Below, piece by piece: positions 1-7,436 of a stretch of DNA of 33,715 bases. Within the stretch, counting starts at the first letter, position 1, and each line of letters starts with the position of its first letter. The notes beneath the pieces are model-generated. The model was not told the DNA's origin, made no database searches, and saw only the letters and a list, made by a program, of their open reading frames with translations. The position numbers were made by a program, and so were the translations under genes. This DNA comes from Halobacillus litoralis (GTDB taxonomy: Bacteria > Bacillota > Bacilli > Bacillales > Halobacillaceae), in NCBI RefSeq assembly GCF_009856445.1, contig NZ_WMFA01000017.1, positions 1 through 33,715 on the forward strand, written 5' to 3'.

Positions 1-127
1 AAGAAACAGAAAAAACACTAAGATAATTTGATGAATAATACGAAGAAAATTTGAAAGTAAATATTATTCCGAACAAGCCATAACGAATATATAATTCGAT
101 ATGGCTTGTTTATATGGTTTCGCAAAA
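1..127. repeat. Terminal direct repeat, left copy (circular overlap)
   Basis: These 127 bases are identical to the last 127 bases of the window. The simplest reading is that the molecule is circular and the assembler left one overlap at the cut point. The overlap runs through the 3' end of a small open frame that starts at 33417 and contains a long hairpin. Confidence 0.95.
72..110. other. Long hairpin
   Basis: AACAAGCCATA at 72-82 pairs perfectly with TATGGCTTGTT at 100-110, and the intervening bases add a CGAA/TTCG stem. There is no clear T-run on either strand, so it is either a weak terminator for the small frame ending at the junction or a structural site. It is repeated at 33660-33698 because of the circular overlap. 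Confidence 0.6.
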
Positions 128-181
128 ATAGCATTCGAATGATGATACGATTTCGTATGCTATAAGTAATGTTATTTCATA

Positions 182-203
182 TTTTGTACTCCAAAACTGA
201 ACT
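182..203 (-). repeat. Inverted repeat, partner of 33274-33295
   Basis: On the minus strand this 22-bp block carries the core AGTTCAGTTTTGG and matches 33274-33295 on the plus strand at 21 of 22 positions. Across the circular junction the two copies enclose about 518 bp. They look like the ends of a very small or decayed mobile element, but no transposase is visible between them. Confidence 0.55.
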
Positions 204-341
204 TCTTAATCATATGCTAACCTCTCTTTTTGCTTTATTTTTACAAATCTCAGGATTACGCCAGCCTCCGGCCGGCGTTCACAAAAAATCAAGGATTAAC
301 CTTATTGAATAGCCGTCGAGAATACACACGCCGCTAATAAA

Positions 342-368
342 AAACGATCCCCCGTTGGAGGATCGTTT
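342..368 (-). terminator. Terminator of the par operon
   Basis: AAACGATCC (342-350) and GGATCGTTT (360-368) form a 9-bp stem. On the minus strand it is followed by a T-run, so it ends transcription just downstream of the ribbon-helix-helix gene. Confidence 0.85.
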
Positions 369-372
369 CACC

Positions 373-894
373 TTATTTCTGTACATCTTCCATTTCATCA
401 AGCAAAGCTTCAATCGCACTATTTATGAAATGTGTCTTGAACCCTCTCTTATTTTTTGCTAATTTATCAAGCCTTTTTTTTAATTCATTATCAAATAAGA
501 AAGTAGTTCTTGTGTGCGTTTCCTCAACCGTTTTCCTCTTACTCTTTTCATCATACATACTCATAATATTGTTTTTTACATCTCTTACAGTTTTTGAAGA
601 CGATTCTTGCTTTAGAAAAACAGAACCGTTTTCCTGAGTTGCTTCAGTTTGTGTATTACTGTGTGAGAAAGAGGTTTTATCATCCGTATTATGTTCTTGT
701 GTTACATCTTTCTTAATACCTTTAGTGTTACTATTCATTATTTCATTTTCTGAAACATCATCATGATTATTCAATTCCGTTACATCAGACGTTTCCTGTT
801 CCGATTGTTGATTACTTTTTTTGATTGCGTTTTCTTCTTCAGGATCCTGAAATTGAGTAAAGGCTCCTGCTAATGATTTGTTTTTACGTGCCAT
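373..894 (-). CDS. ParB-like ribbon-helix-helix centromere-binding protein
   Basis: This 173-residue protein follows parA with a one-base gap, so the two are co-transcribed and probably translationally coupled. The first 105 residues or so are acidic, Asn/Ser/Gln-rich and probably disordered. The last 50 (from about RTTFLFDNELKKRLDKLA) have the strand-helix-helix pattern of Arc/MetJ-type DNA-binding proteins. In small ParA systems such a partner binds the centromere and uses its flexible arm to stimulate the ATPase. The start is supported by AGGAAAGGTG four bases upstream. The family was assigned from position and fold pattern. Candidate binding sites are the GTAATAC repeats at 1815-1848 and the dyad at 16187-16211. 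Confidence 0.75.
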   Translation of the reverse strand: MARKNKSLAGAFTQFQDPEEENAIKKSNQQSEQETSDVTELNNHDDVSENEIMNSNTKGIKKDVTQEHNTDDKTSFSHSNTQTEATQENGSVFLKQESSSKTVRDVKNNIMSMYDEKSKRKTVEETHTRTTFLFDNELKKRLDKLAKNKRGFKTHFINSAIEALLDEMEDVQK

Positions 895-895
895 A

Positions 896-1702
896 TTACA
901 CCTTTCCTTTCACTGGTTTATTTATCAAGAACTCTTTGGCGACTTCATCGTAGGATTTAACGAGCTTGTTTTTCGACTCCGATGAGAGGATGGCCGGGAC
1001 GTTGCTATATGCCACAGCCTTCGCAAACGCTATGGATTTCGGAACTACCGTCTCATACATATAAATGCCTGATTGATTGCAATACTTTCTAGCTTCTTGC
1101 AGCATCTCGGAGTGAAGGGCAGTGTTGGATTCCACCTTCATACCAATCACGCCGGCGACGTTAAGGGACGGGTTATAGTCATTTCTAAACTCCGCGATGG
1201 CTTTCACGACACGAATAAGACCTTTAACGTCATACATTTCAGGTACAAACGGAATAATTACATGGTTCGCATACGTCAAACAGTTACCCGCGACGAATCC
1301 AAGGGATGGAGGGGTGTCGATAAAGATGTAATCATATTCCTGATCGATATCTTTCATGCCGTCTTTCAATAAGTAATAAGGCCGGGTGTACTTGTCTAGG
1401 TGCGGCAAGACATCAAATTCCAAGAAGTTCATGTCATCGTTCGCTGGTAATAAATCGATATTTCGTTTCATCGTTCGGATGGCATCTTTCGGGGTACATT
1501 CACCCAGCATGACATCATAGATTGTGTATTCGAAATCATAAGGGTTTTTCCCGAACGCTATGCTGCTGTTCCCTTGAGCGTCCGTATCAATAATCAGAAC
1601 CTTTTTCTTATATTTCTTAGCAAGAATAGACGCCAGGTTCGTCACAAGCGAGGTTTTTCCAACACCGCCTTTGTTCATGCTGATTGAGTAAATCTCAGCC
1701 AC
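896..1702 (-). CDS. parA: ParA/Soj-type partition ATPase
   Basis: This 268-residue protein is a member of the MinD/ParA ATPase superfamily and drives segregation of plasmid copies over the nucleoid. The deviant Walker A motif NKGGVGKTS is at residues 10-18, the A-prime motif DTDAQGN near residue 40, and the Walker B motif FIDTPPS near residue 127. There is no long N-terminal DNA-binding extension, so it resembles type Ib or chromosomal Soj proteins, and autorepression would depend on the partner protein. The start is GTG, with AAAGGGG eight bases upstream. A consensus promoter and a dyad in the leader precede it. Confidence 0.95.
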   Translation of the reverse strand: MAEIYSISMNKGGVGKTSLVTNLASILAKKYKKKVLIIDTDAQGNSSIAFGKNPYDFEYTIYDVMLGECTPKDAIRTMKRNIDLLPANDDMNFLEFDVLPHLDKYTRPYYLLKDGMKDIDQEYDYIFIDTPPSLGFVAGNCLTYANHVIIPFVPEMYDVKGLIRVVKAIAEFRNDYNPSLNVAGVIGMKVESNTALHSEMLQEARKYCNQSGIYMYETVVPKSIAFAKAVAYSNVPAILSSESKNKLVKSYDEVAKEFLINKPVKGKV

Positions 1703-1733
1703 ACATACAGCCCCTTTCTATTAAGTGAATTTA

Positions 1734-1748
1734 TTAAACTATGTTTAA
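1734..1748. promoter_or_regulatory. Dyad operator in the parA leader
   Basis: TTAAAC-TAT-GTTTAA is a perfect 6-bp-arm dyad lying between the predicted parA transcription start and its GTG codon. The position suits autorepression by the ribbon-helix-helix partner, although another regulator is possible. Confidence 0.5.
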
Positions 1749-1765
1749 CAATCAGAGATAAGTTT

Positions 1766-1794
1766 ATTCTATATTTGTAATAGGGATGCGTCAA
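1766..1794 (-). promoter_or_regulatory. Sigma-A promoter of the par operon
   Basis: On the minus strand TTGACG (1794-1789) and TAGAAT (1771-1766) are separated by exactly 17 bp, reading towards parA. It is a near-consensus vegetative promoter. Confidence 0.75.
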
Positions 1795-1814
1795 CGTAGA
1801 ACTTAATCATATTA

Positions 1815-1848
1815 TGTAAGATGTAATACTTTCATGTAATACATTACA
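1815..1848. repeat. GTAATAC repeat cluster, candidate parS
   Basis: Just upstream of the parA promoter, GTAATACTT (1823-1831) is followed by GTAATAC (1836-1842) and the inverted ATTAC (1843-1847). The same GTAATACTT word forms a perfect dyad at 16187-16211 near rep. Short repeats beside parA that recur elsewhere on the plasmid are what a centromere would look like, but binding is inferred. Confidence 0.4.
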
Positions 1849-1912
1849 ATTTTCTTCAGTATGTGACTATTTAGCTTATATTTCACAAGACAAAATTAAC
1901 TCCATCCATGCA

Positions 1913-1944
1913 AAAAGACGCCTTTCAAAAGACGTCTTTTTTTT
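1913..1944. terminator. Bidirectional intrinsic terminator
   Basis: AAAAGACG (1913-1920) and CGTCTTTT (1933-1940) form an 8-bp stem with a T-run on the plus side and an A-run on the other. It lies directly downstream of the minus-strand gene ending at 1948. Confidence 0.8.
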
Positions 1945-1947
1945 GTT

Positions 1948-2178
1948 CTAATGATGATGGAGTGTAGCAATAAACTCGGGGACTGTTTTAGAAATTTGGG
2001 ATGTCTCCATGGTACGGTGGGACCTTCGCAGAGAGGAAATATCTTGTGCTCCGAAAACGGACAGTCCAATACTTGGGAAGCTGTTTTTTATCTCTTCATA
2101 AGCACTTATTACGTCCTTGGATGAAGACACTTCTAAGAGCGTTTCACTGAAGTTAGATTTAATATACAGTTTGCTCAT
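1948..2178 (-). CDS. Small protein of unknown function (76 aa)
   Basis: The frame starts with ATG behind a good ribosome site (GAGAGGGCG) and ends just before a terminator, which argues that it is a real single-gene unit. The product is soluble, mixed in charge and ends in HHH. No signal peptide, membrane segment or known motif is visible. Its position between the par operon and the agr block gives no functional clue. I do not recognise it. Confidence 0.6.
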   Translation of the reverse strand: MSKLYIKSNFSETLLEVSSSKDVISAYEEIKNSFPSIGLSVFGAQDISSLRRSHRTMETSQISKTVPEFIATLHHH

Positions 2179-2273
2179 CTATATCGCCCTCTCTTTTTTG
2201 CGTAGACGACGCATAATTCGATTTCCTGGCTGATCTCAGGTTAAAAACATTTGGTCTACTTTATCATACAGAT

Positions 2274-2660
2274 ATGAATGGTGACTGTCCCATTCATGAA
2301 GTAATTCAAAAGTATTATAGGCCACAAATTGAGGAAATGTGGTTGGATCAGACACAACCTCACGAAACATTTTTTCGTTTTTAGCAAGTCTTTATACACT
2401 CTAAAGGGAAAATTTAGTATATTTAAAAGAGCATTTTTTGGGGAAGTAAAAAGGCACTATGAGCGTGTCAATGTTGAAAGGGGAACGATACACGCTTATG
2501 TCGATCAAAAATAATTTGAACAAGAGGTTAGGAATACGAAGAACAAAAAGGAAAAAGACAGTTATGCATTCATTTTTTACAGAAAGAAGGGAAACGCTGG
2601 TCAATCAATGATTGTAAACGGATTCAATCAGGACCATTATAATTTATTTGTTATGGAAAA
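2274..2660 (+). pseudogene. Decayed gene remnant
   Basis: On the plus strand one frame stays protein-like from about 2395 through a single in-frame TAA at 2512-2514 and on to about 2660 (pieces such as GEVKRHYERVNVERGTIHA, then RNTKNKKEKDSYAFIFYRKK). A different frame from 2274 (MNGDCPIHEVIQKYYRPQIE) ends at a stop near 2382. There is no ribosome site, and a perfect 8-bp dyad (2274-2281 with 2290-2297) covers the start. This looks like a degraded charged protein with one frameshift and one stop. The family is unknown. Confidence 0.35.
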
Positions 2661-2666
2661 ACACTT

Positions 2667-2698
2667 AAAAAGACTTCCTATATCCCTGGAAGTCTTTT
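2667..2698. terminator. Bidirectional intrinsic terminator
   Basis: AAAAAGACTTCC (2667-2678) pairs with GGAAGTCTTTT (2688-2698), giving an 11-bp stem with A/T runs on both sides. It would end the minus-strand LuxR-type gene and anything arriving from the plus side. Confidence 0.8.
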
Positions 2699-2709
2699 AT
2701 TTATGTACA

Positions 2710-2943
2710 TTAAATTACTTTCTTAATTTTAGATAAATCGAGTAAACCCATTGATATAGTTGCGATAATAAGACCAACTCTTGTTTGAACTCCAAATTTG
2801 TAAAAAAGCTTTGATATCTGATGCTCTATATTTCTCTGAGAATAGCAAAGAATTTTAGCAATCTCTTTATTTGGAACTTCATGAGCAATCAGTTCTATGA
2901 TCTCTTTTTCTAAACTGGTAACTTTTATCTCTTCTTTCTCCAA
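2710..2943 (-). CDS. Stand-alone LuxR/GerE-type DNA-binding protein
   Basis: The 77-residue product is almost entirely a LuxR C-terminal helix-turn-helix domain: LTxxExEII-type start (TSLEKEIIELIAHE), NKEIAKIL, then SQRNIEHQISKLFYKFGV with the usual recognition-helix spacing. It has no receiver or sensor domain, so like GerE it would act as a small transcription factor. It uses a TTG start with AAGGAGGG six bases upstream. It is transcribed away from the agr operon (3167 onward), and the 220-bp gap between them probably holds both promoters. A role in regulating agr or bacteriocin genes is inferred from position. Confidence 0.8.
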   Translation of the reverse strand: MEKEEIKVTSLEKEIIELIAHEVPNKEIAKILCYSQRNIEHQISKLFYKFGVQTRVGLIIATISMGLLDLSKIKKVI

Positions 2944-3166
2944 TTTTGTCCCTCCTTTATTTCTTCATATACCATGGTAGCAAAAGAGCTCGTAGTATTA
3001 TTATCATGTTCCTAATTGGGGCTATTATTAGACTATTAGGTCATATAAGGAATATATTTAAGTCTTTTGTCTAAAGTCATTTATCCTCTTAAAATGTAAA
3101 AATAGGTAATTACTTGTAGAAAAGACTCATACATATGGTAAATTGTATGAGGGAGGTGAATGTTCA

Positions 3167-4450
3167 ATGGGCCTCATATCAATTGTGGGGGGGATGATAG
3201 AAACAAGTTTAATCCTCATTACCGGTTTCAAGATTTTTGGTATTACCCTTAAAAACAGAGCGTCATCTATATTGTTAATTTCATTTTACGAAAGTATTTT
3301 ATTAGTTCTAATTAAACCTGATTTTCCGCCTGTTTTTTACTTAATTGTCATGATTTTGTCAGCAGGAATACTTATTCACTTTATGATGAAAAATATAAGT
3401 TTTGTTCTGGCTTTAGCAGCTGTTTTAGTTGGGGCAATTTTATTGCTATTGGCCGAAGTAACGACATTGCCTATAGTAAATCAATATGGAGATCAGGGGT
3501 TTTTCTCATTTCCATTAGGTTCGTCTATTCCTAAGTGGATGTTGGTGTTAACACTGATAATCTTAATTCAAAAGTTTAATTTGATACTTTATCTACCCAA
3601 TAATCTGACTATTTTCAGAGGGAAACGTGCTTTCGTTTTCGTTGATTGGATACTATTTCTTTTTGCATTTTTGCTTTTTTTCTTATGGGAGTTTTACACT
3701 GATAATTTTAATTTGAGTGAAACCAACGTATATGTGCCTTTCACTCTCATCCTTTTAATCTTAGGAATCACGTTCCACATGAAACGCCGTTATGAGAACT
3801 CAATGGAAGATCTATCACTTTCTATTGATAATCAATACGATAAAGACTTAAGTAATTATATTAATGCTATCCGTATGCAAAGGCATGATATGGTTCATCA
3901 TCTCTTAGCCGTACAAAAGTTGATTCAATCTCAAAAATTTCAAAGCAGTAAGGAATATATAAATGAATTGGTAGAAGAAACCTCAAATGTAAGTGAGGTT
4001 TTACCTATACAATCTGATGCAGTATCAGGAATGCTTCTTGCGTATAAAGAAAAAGGAAGTAGAGAAGGTGTTGAAGTTTCCTATCACATCTATGATGATT
4101 TATCGGATCTCCCTTGCAAAATATTCGAGACCAACAGATTATTGGGGAATATATTGAGCAACTCTATTGAAGCAGCGAAAGACTTAGATGAGGAAAAAAG
4201 ATCAGTTAACTTTAAAGTCAGCAAACGAGGAGATTGTATTCAATTCGAAATTAGCAATTTTGTGGATGAAAAAGTGTTTGAAGAAAATTTTGACCAAATA
4301 TTCAATTTGGGTTTCTCTACAAAACAAAGGAACACAGGACAAGGGTTAAATATTATTAAGGCGATTTTAGATGACTATGAAGGGGATATATCTATAAATC
4401 TCTATGGTGACCTAGTGTACTTTTATATCTCTATTCCTCTAAGGGGATGA
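3167..4450 (+). CDS. agrC: AgrC-like quorum-sensing histidine kinase
   Basis: This membrane kinase is expected to sense the autoinducing peptide made from the agrD two genes downstream. The N-terminal half (to about residue 200) has six or so hydrophobic segments and the C-terminal half is a GHKL-type kinase. The phospho-acceptor is in MQRHDMVHH (His240), the N box is NRLLGNILSNSIEAA, and the G box is NTGQGLNIIKAIL. These are HPK10 (AgrC/ComD) features. The start at ATG 3167 is chosen because GGAGGTGA lies seven bases upstream; an in-frame TTG at 3143 lacks a site. It heads the operon C-B-D-A, whereas the staphylococcal order is B-D-C-A. Its stop overlaps agrB by four bases (ATGA). Confidence 0.9.
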   Translation: MGLISIVGGMIETSLILITGFKIFGITLKNRASSILLISFYESILLVLIKPDFPPVFYLIVMILSAGILIHFMMKNISFVLALAAVLVGAILLLLAEVTTLPIVNQYGDQGFFSFPLGSSIPKWMLVLTLIILIQKFNLILYLPNNLTIFRGKRAFVFVDWILFLFAFLLFFLWEFYTDNFNLSETNVYVPFTLILLILGITFHMKRRYENSMEDLSLSIDNQYDKDLSNYINAIRMQRHDMVHHLLAVQKLIQSQKFQSSKEYINELVEETSNVSEVLPIQSDAVSGMLLAYKEKGSREGVEVSYHIYDDLSDLPCKIFETNRLLGNILSNSIEAAKDLDEEKRSVNFKVSKRGDCIQFEISNFVDEKVFEENFDQIFNLGFSTKQRNTGQGLNIIKAILDDYEGDISINLYGDLVYFYISIPLRG

Positions 4451-5091
4451 GGACAATAAATTTTTTACAACCTAATACAATTGCCCAAATCACGGCAGAG
4501 AAAATTATTCATTACAATTCGGATCTTCGTACCCGAAAAGATGAAATTCGTTATGGTCTGGAATGGATTTTATCCGGTGTAAATCAACTGTTGGTAGTAC
4601 TGATATTAACCATTCCTTTTGGAGTATTTAAAGAAGGGATAATTGCTTTATTGACAGGTGCAATTCTTCGAATGTTTTCTGGAGGGGCCCATTTAAAAGG
4701 TTATTTTAGATGTTTACTATTAAGTTCCATACAAATTTTTACAATATCTTTTATAAGTAAGCATTTTTATGAGGTCATAAGTCAAAACGTTAATCTTATG
4801 CATCTTTTTCTTGGAATATCTTTGACAATCGTGTGTTTTAAAGCTCCTATCTTAAATAAAAAATCAAATTCATTTAGTAGACGACAGAGGCATCAACTAA
4901 AAGGAATTTCTATAGCGATGTTTATTTGCTTATTAATGGTAGGGGTTATTTGGGGATCAACTGTAGAGACATTTGTTATATGGTTCTCTTTATTAGTACA
5001 AACCCTAACCTTAACGTCATTTGGAAAAAATCTTTTCGCTTTTATTGATAAAATAATTCCGGATAGACAAGCAACAATAACAGGAAAATAA
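4447..5091 (+). CDS. agrB: AgrB-like propeptide-processing protease
   Basis: This is the membrane cysteine endopeptidase that trims the AgrD tail and forms the thiolactone. The 214-residue protein has the AgrB layout: a charged N-terminus (EKIIHYNSDLRTRKDEIRYGLEW), several membrane segments, and the catalytic pair His82 and Cys89 in GGAHLKGYFRC. The seven-residue spacing equals that of His77 and Cys84 in staphylococcal AgrB. The GGAHL sequence is a family signature. Its ATG overlaps the agrC stop and AAGGGG abuts the start, so translation is probably coupled. The substrate gene begins 22 bp after its stop codon. Confidence 0.93.
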   Translation: MRTINFLQPNTIAQITAEKIIHYNSDLRTRKDEIRYGLEWILSGVNQLLVVLILTIPFGVFKEGIIALLTGAILRMFSGGAHLKGYFRCLLLSSIQIFTISFISKHFYEVISQNVNLMHLFLGISLTIVCFKAPILNKKSNSFSRRQRHQLKGISIAMFICLLMVGVIWGSTVETFVIWFSLLVQTLTLTSFGKNLFAFIDKIIPDRQATITGK

Positions 5092-5112
5092 TAAATGATA
5101 AGGGTGAGTGTG

Positions 5113-5238
5113 ATGAAAAAAATAGTAACAAGGATGATAGCAATCATCTCTCTTAAAGCAAAATCATTTTCTTCAGTAGCTAGCTGTTTTTGGTTTGCAT
5201 ATGAACCTGATCTTCCAGAAGAAGATGAAAAAGAATAA
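5113..5238 (+). CDS. agrD: AgrD-like autoinducing-peptide precursor
   Basis: This 41-codon gene sits between agrB and agrA, preceded by AGGGTGAGTG. The product has the three AgrD parts: an amphipathic basic N-terminal helix (MKKIVTRMIAIISLKAKSF), a core with one cysteine (SVASCFWFA), and an acidic tail (YEPDLPEEDEKE). Listeria AgrD has the matching arrangement ACFMFV followed by YEPKSP, and there the signal is a five- or six-residue thiolactone. By analogy the mature signal here would be a CFWFA thiolactone ring, possibly with one or two extra N-terminal residues. The last 14 bases overlap the likely agrA start. The signal identity is inferred. Confidence 0.9.
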   Translation: MKKIVTRMIAIISLKAKSFSSVASCFWFAYEPDLPEEDEKE

Positions 5239-5953
5239 GGGTAGTTTAAATATAGTAGCGATTGATGATGATATTCAGAGCTTAAAGGACTTGGAAGAGG
5301 CTATATCTGTAGTGCCTGAGGCTAATCTTCTCCTTGCTACCACTGATATTTCAGATTTACTTAAATGTTTGTCTGAACATGAGGATATTGACGTGGCTAT
5401 TATTGATATTAATATGCCTCATTACAATGGGTTTGATATAGCCCGACACTTAAAAGATAACAATCCAAAAACTAAAATCATTTTCTACAGTGCGTATGAA
5501 GATTTTGCTTTGAAAGGATACAAGTATTACCCGGAAGATTTTTTGACTAAGCCCTTAAATGCGCTTCGATTAAAACAAACTCTAAGTAAGCTTGTTCACC
5601 TGGCTTCTGAAAAAAAACAAAGAAAAATTGGTGTTCAATCTGATCGAAGTTTTGTTTTAGTTGACGTTAAGGACATCACTTTTATTGAAAAAAAGCTTAA
5701 AAAATCTGTTATCCATTTATCAGAATCTACTATTAAAACAAATGCTGGGTTGAATAAACTGGAGGATCAACTTAAAGGTAATGGGTTTTTTAGGTGTCAT
5801 CAGTCGTACTTAGTTCCCCTTGATAAAATTGTAGCGATTCAGCCAGATGAATTGATGAAATCTTATAACTTACGACTTCAAGATACGGAAAAGCTTATAA
5901 GTGTAAGCAAGTATAAGTATCAAGAATTAAGAAAGCGAATTAAAGAACTCTAA
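5225..5953 (+). CDS. agrA: AgrA-like LytTR response regulator
   Basis: This is the last gene of the agr operon. The receiver domain has VAIDDD near its start, the phospho-acceptor Asp61 in AIIDINMP, and the conserved Lys in FLTKPL. The C-terminal domain, from about residue 140, is LytTR: DITFIEKKLKKSVIHL, then FFRCHQSYLVPLDKI and a basic end. LytTR proteins bind paired 9-bp direct repeats. I chose ATG 5225 (242 aa, overlapping agrD by 14 bases); an in-frame TTG at 5195 and ATG at 5201 lie further inside agrD. Expected targets are its own operon and the bacteriocin region, but I could not find a convincing LytTR repeat in either. Confidence 0.9.
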   Translation: MKKNKGSLNIVAIDDDIQSLKDLEEAISVVPEANLLLATTDISDLLKCLSEHEDIDVAIIDINMPHYNGFDIARHLKDNNPKTKIIFYSAYEDFALKGYKYYPEDFLTKPLNALRLKQTLSKLVHLASEKKQRKIGVQSDRSFVLVDVKDITFIEKKLKKSVIHLSESTIKTNAGLNKLEDQLKGNGFFRCHQSYLVPLDKIVAIQPDELMKSYNLRLQDTEKLISVSKYKYQELRKRIKEL

Positions 5954-5963
5954 ATGTTCTAAT

Positions 5964-6007
5964 AAAACACCCGTACCTATTTAACATAGTGTTACGGGTG
6001 TTTTTTT
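5964..6007. terminator. Bidirectional terminator between agrA and the ABC permease
   Basis: AACACCCGTA and TACGGGTGTT form a 10-bp stem followed by a T-run on the plus strand, with A-rich sequence on the other side. It ends the agr operon and the convergent ABC operon, whose stop codon lies inside the T-run. Confidence 0.9.
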
Positions 6008-7436
6008 AATTATTTACCAGAGGTTTCTTTCCTTTGTTTGTCGATTCATTCTTCTTATTTTTTAGTACAAGGAGATAAGGAAATTTATAACGTACACTAT
6101 AAACTATTAGCATTAGAGTGAGCATCACTATTAGTTGCATGCCCCAGTCAATCAAAGAAACAAATGCAACTTCTAATGCAATCCCTAATGTAAAGAATAG
6201 GATATAGTTTATAACTTTAATCTTTTTAGTTACATGATAAATATAGGTGCTCTCTAAAATTAAGCCAAGCATGAAAAAGCAGATAAACGCTATAACGCTT
6301 GTGAAAATATGAACTAAAGGCACTGAATGAACCACATTGTAAAGAGTCATTAAGAAGGAAAAATTCAAGAATATAAATATTCCATTCACAACATCCAATG
6401 AAACTCTCTCCATATTTAAATTTACGGGGAAGAAGTCTAATTTTTGTTTCTCATTTAATTTAAAGGTTAGTTTAACGTTACTTAGGTTGAGTAAGCATAG
6501 GATAAAGCTGATATAGAGTACGTTAAACAATACATCTTTAGAATCTTGAGTGGTGTCGGAAAATATATATTTATTCAAGGTTAGGAAGAGCAAGATTGTC
6601 GAATTCATTCTCAGCATCATTCCTATGTATTTAGGGTTTCTCAACAAACGGATGCCATTATACTTGACCAATGATTGAAGCTGCTTGTTCATTCGAAAAA
6701 TGAGGCTGAACTTGGAAGCTATCCACCCTGTAAATTGATTGAATTTATAAGTGTTTGTGTTGGAGTGATTATCTCTTAGAAGTTCATTAATAATAACAGG
6801 GTAAGTTATTAGCGCAATTAAACTCAGAGTTATTGTGATGATAACTAACGCATTGAGAGTAAAAGCGAAATTACTGATCAATGATAATAGGTGCCCTGAT
6901 CCCAAATATACGAAGATCATTATACAAAAGAATATGATGCTCCAATAGGGAAAGGTTACTTCGCGTTTTTTCATCCAGTAAATAAAAAACTCTCCATAAT
7001 TTCTTATAAACTTCATACCTACCAAAATCATGATTAAAGAAATTATTGGGATTAGAGGAGTGCCTATTGCAATCAAAAAAAGTGAAACGATAAGATATTC
7101 GGCTATATATTCAACCTTCAAGCTACTCAATATAAAATGGTAAAAATAAAACTGGTGTGCATTTATTGGGACTGTTCGAGAAAAGCCGATAATGTGAGAG
7201 GTACTTTCATAGAGAACCAGGTATGCAAAAAGTAAAAGTAATTCTAAAACAAAATATATTCCTATGTACCAGTACATAAATGCATTAACGGAGACTGCGA
7301 AAACCTTAAATAAGATTAATAAAAGTATAAGCCAAAAAACTGTGAGTCCAGATATTTTTATTATAGTTTTGGTTATTGAGGAAGGGTTCTCTTCTGTATA
7401 GATGTCAAATAGTTTCTTGTAAGCTTCAAACTTCAT
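6006..7436 (-). CDS. ABC transporter permease, bacteriocin-block exporter
   Basis: This large integral membrane protein (about 476 aa) has roughly ten to twelve hydrophobic segments separated by basic loops (KKREVTFPYW, RLLRNPKYIGM). It is the membrane half of an ABC exporter whose ATPase is encoded just upstream; the ATPase stop and this ATG overlap by 11 bases. ATG 7436 is preferred to the in-frame GTG 7442 because AAGGAT lies seven bases before it. Permeases of this size occur in peptide-antibiotic export and immunity loci. Lying between agr and a bacteriocin-like gene, it probably moves or expels that peptide, but the substrate is inferred. Confidence 0.75.
   Translation of the reverse strand: MKFEAYKKLFDIYTEENPSSITKTIIKISGLTVFWLILLLILFKVFAVSVNAFMYWYIGIYFVLELLLLFAYLVLYESTSHIIGFSRTVPINAHQFYFYHFILSSLKVEYIAEYLIVSLFLIAIGTPLIPIISLIMILVGMKFIRNYGEFFIYWMKKREVTFPYWSIIFFCIMIFVYLGSGHLLSLISNFAFTLNALVIITITLSLIALITYPVIINELLRDNHSNTNTYKFNQFTGWIASKFSLIFRMNKQLQSLVKYNGIRLLRNPKYIGMMLRMNSTILLFLTLNKYIFSDTTQDSKDVLFNVLYISFILCLLNLSNVKLTFKLNEKQKLDFFPVNLNMERVSLDVVNGIFIFLNFSFLMTLYNVVHSVPLVHIFTSVIAFICFFMLGLILESTYIYHVTKKIKVINYILFFTLGIALEVAFVSLIDWGMQLIVMLTLMLIVYSVRYKFPYLLVLKNKKNESTNKGKKPLVNN

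Noticed and set aside
2950-3166. AAGTC repeats as AgrA (LytTR) binding sites
   Set aside because: The repeats are 14 bp apart, whereas LytTR sites need 9-bp repeats about 21-23 bp apart, and no match to the known consensus was seen.
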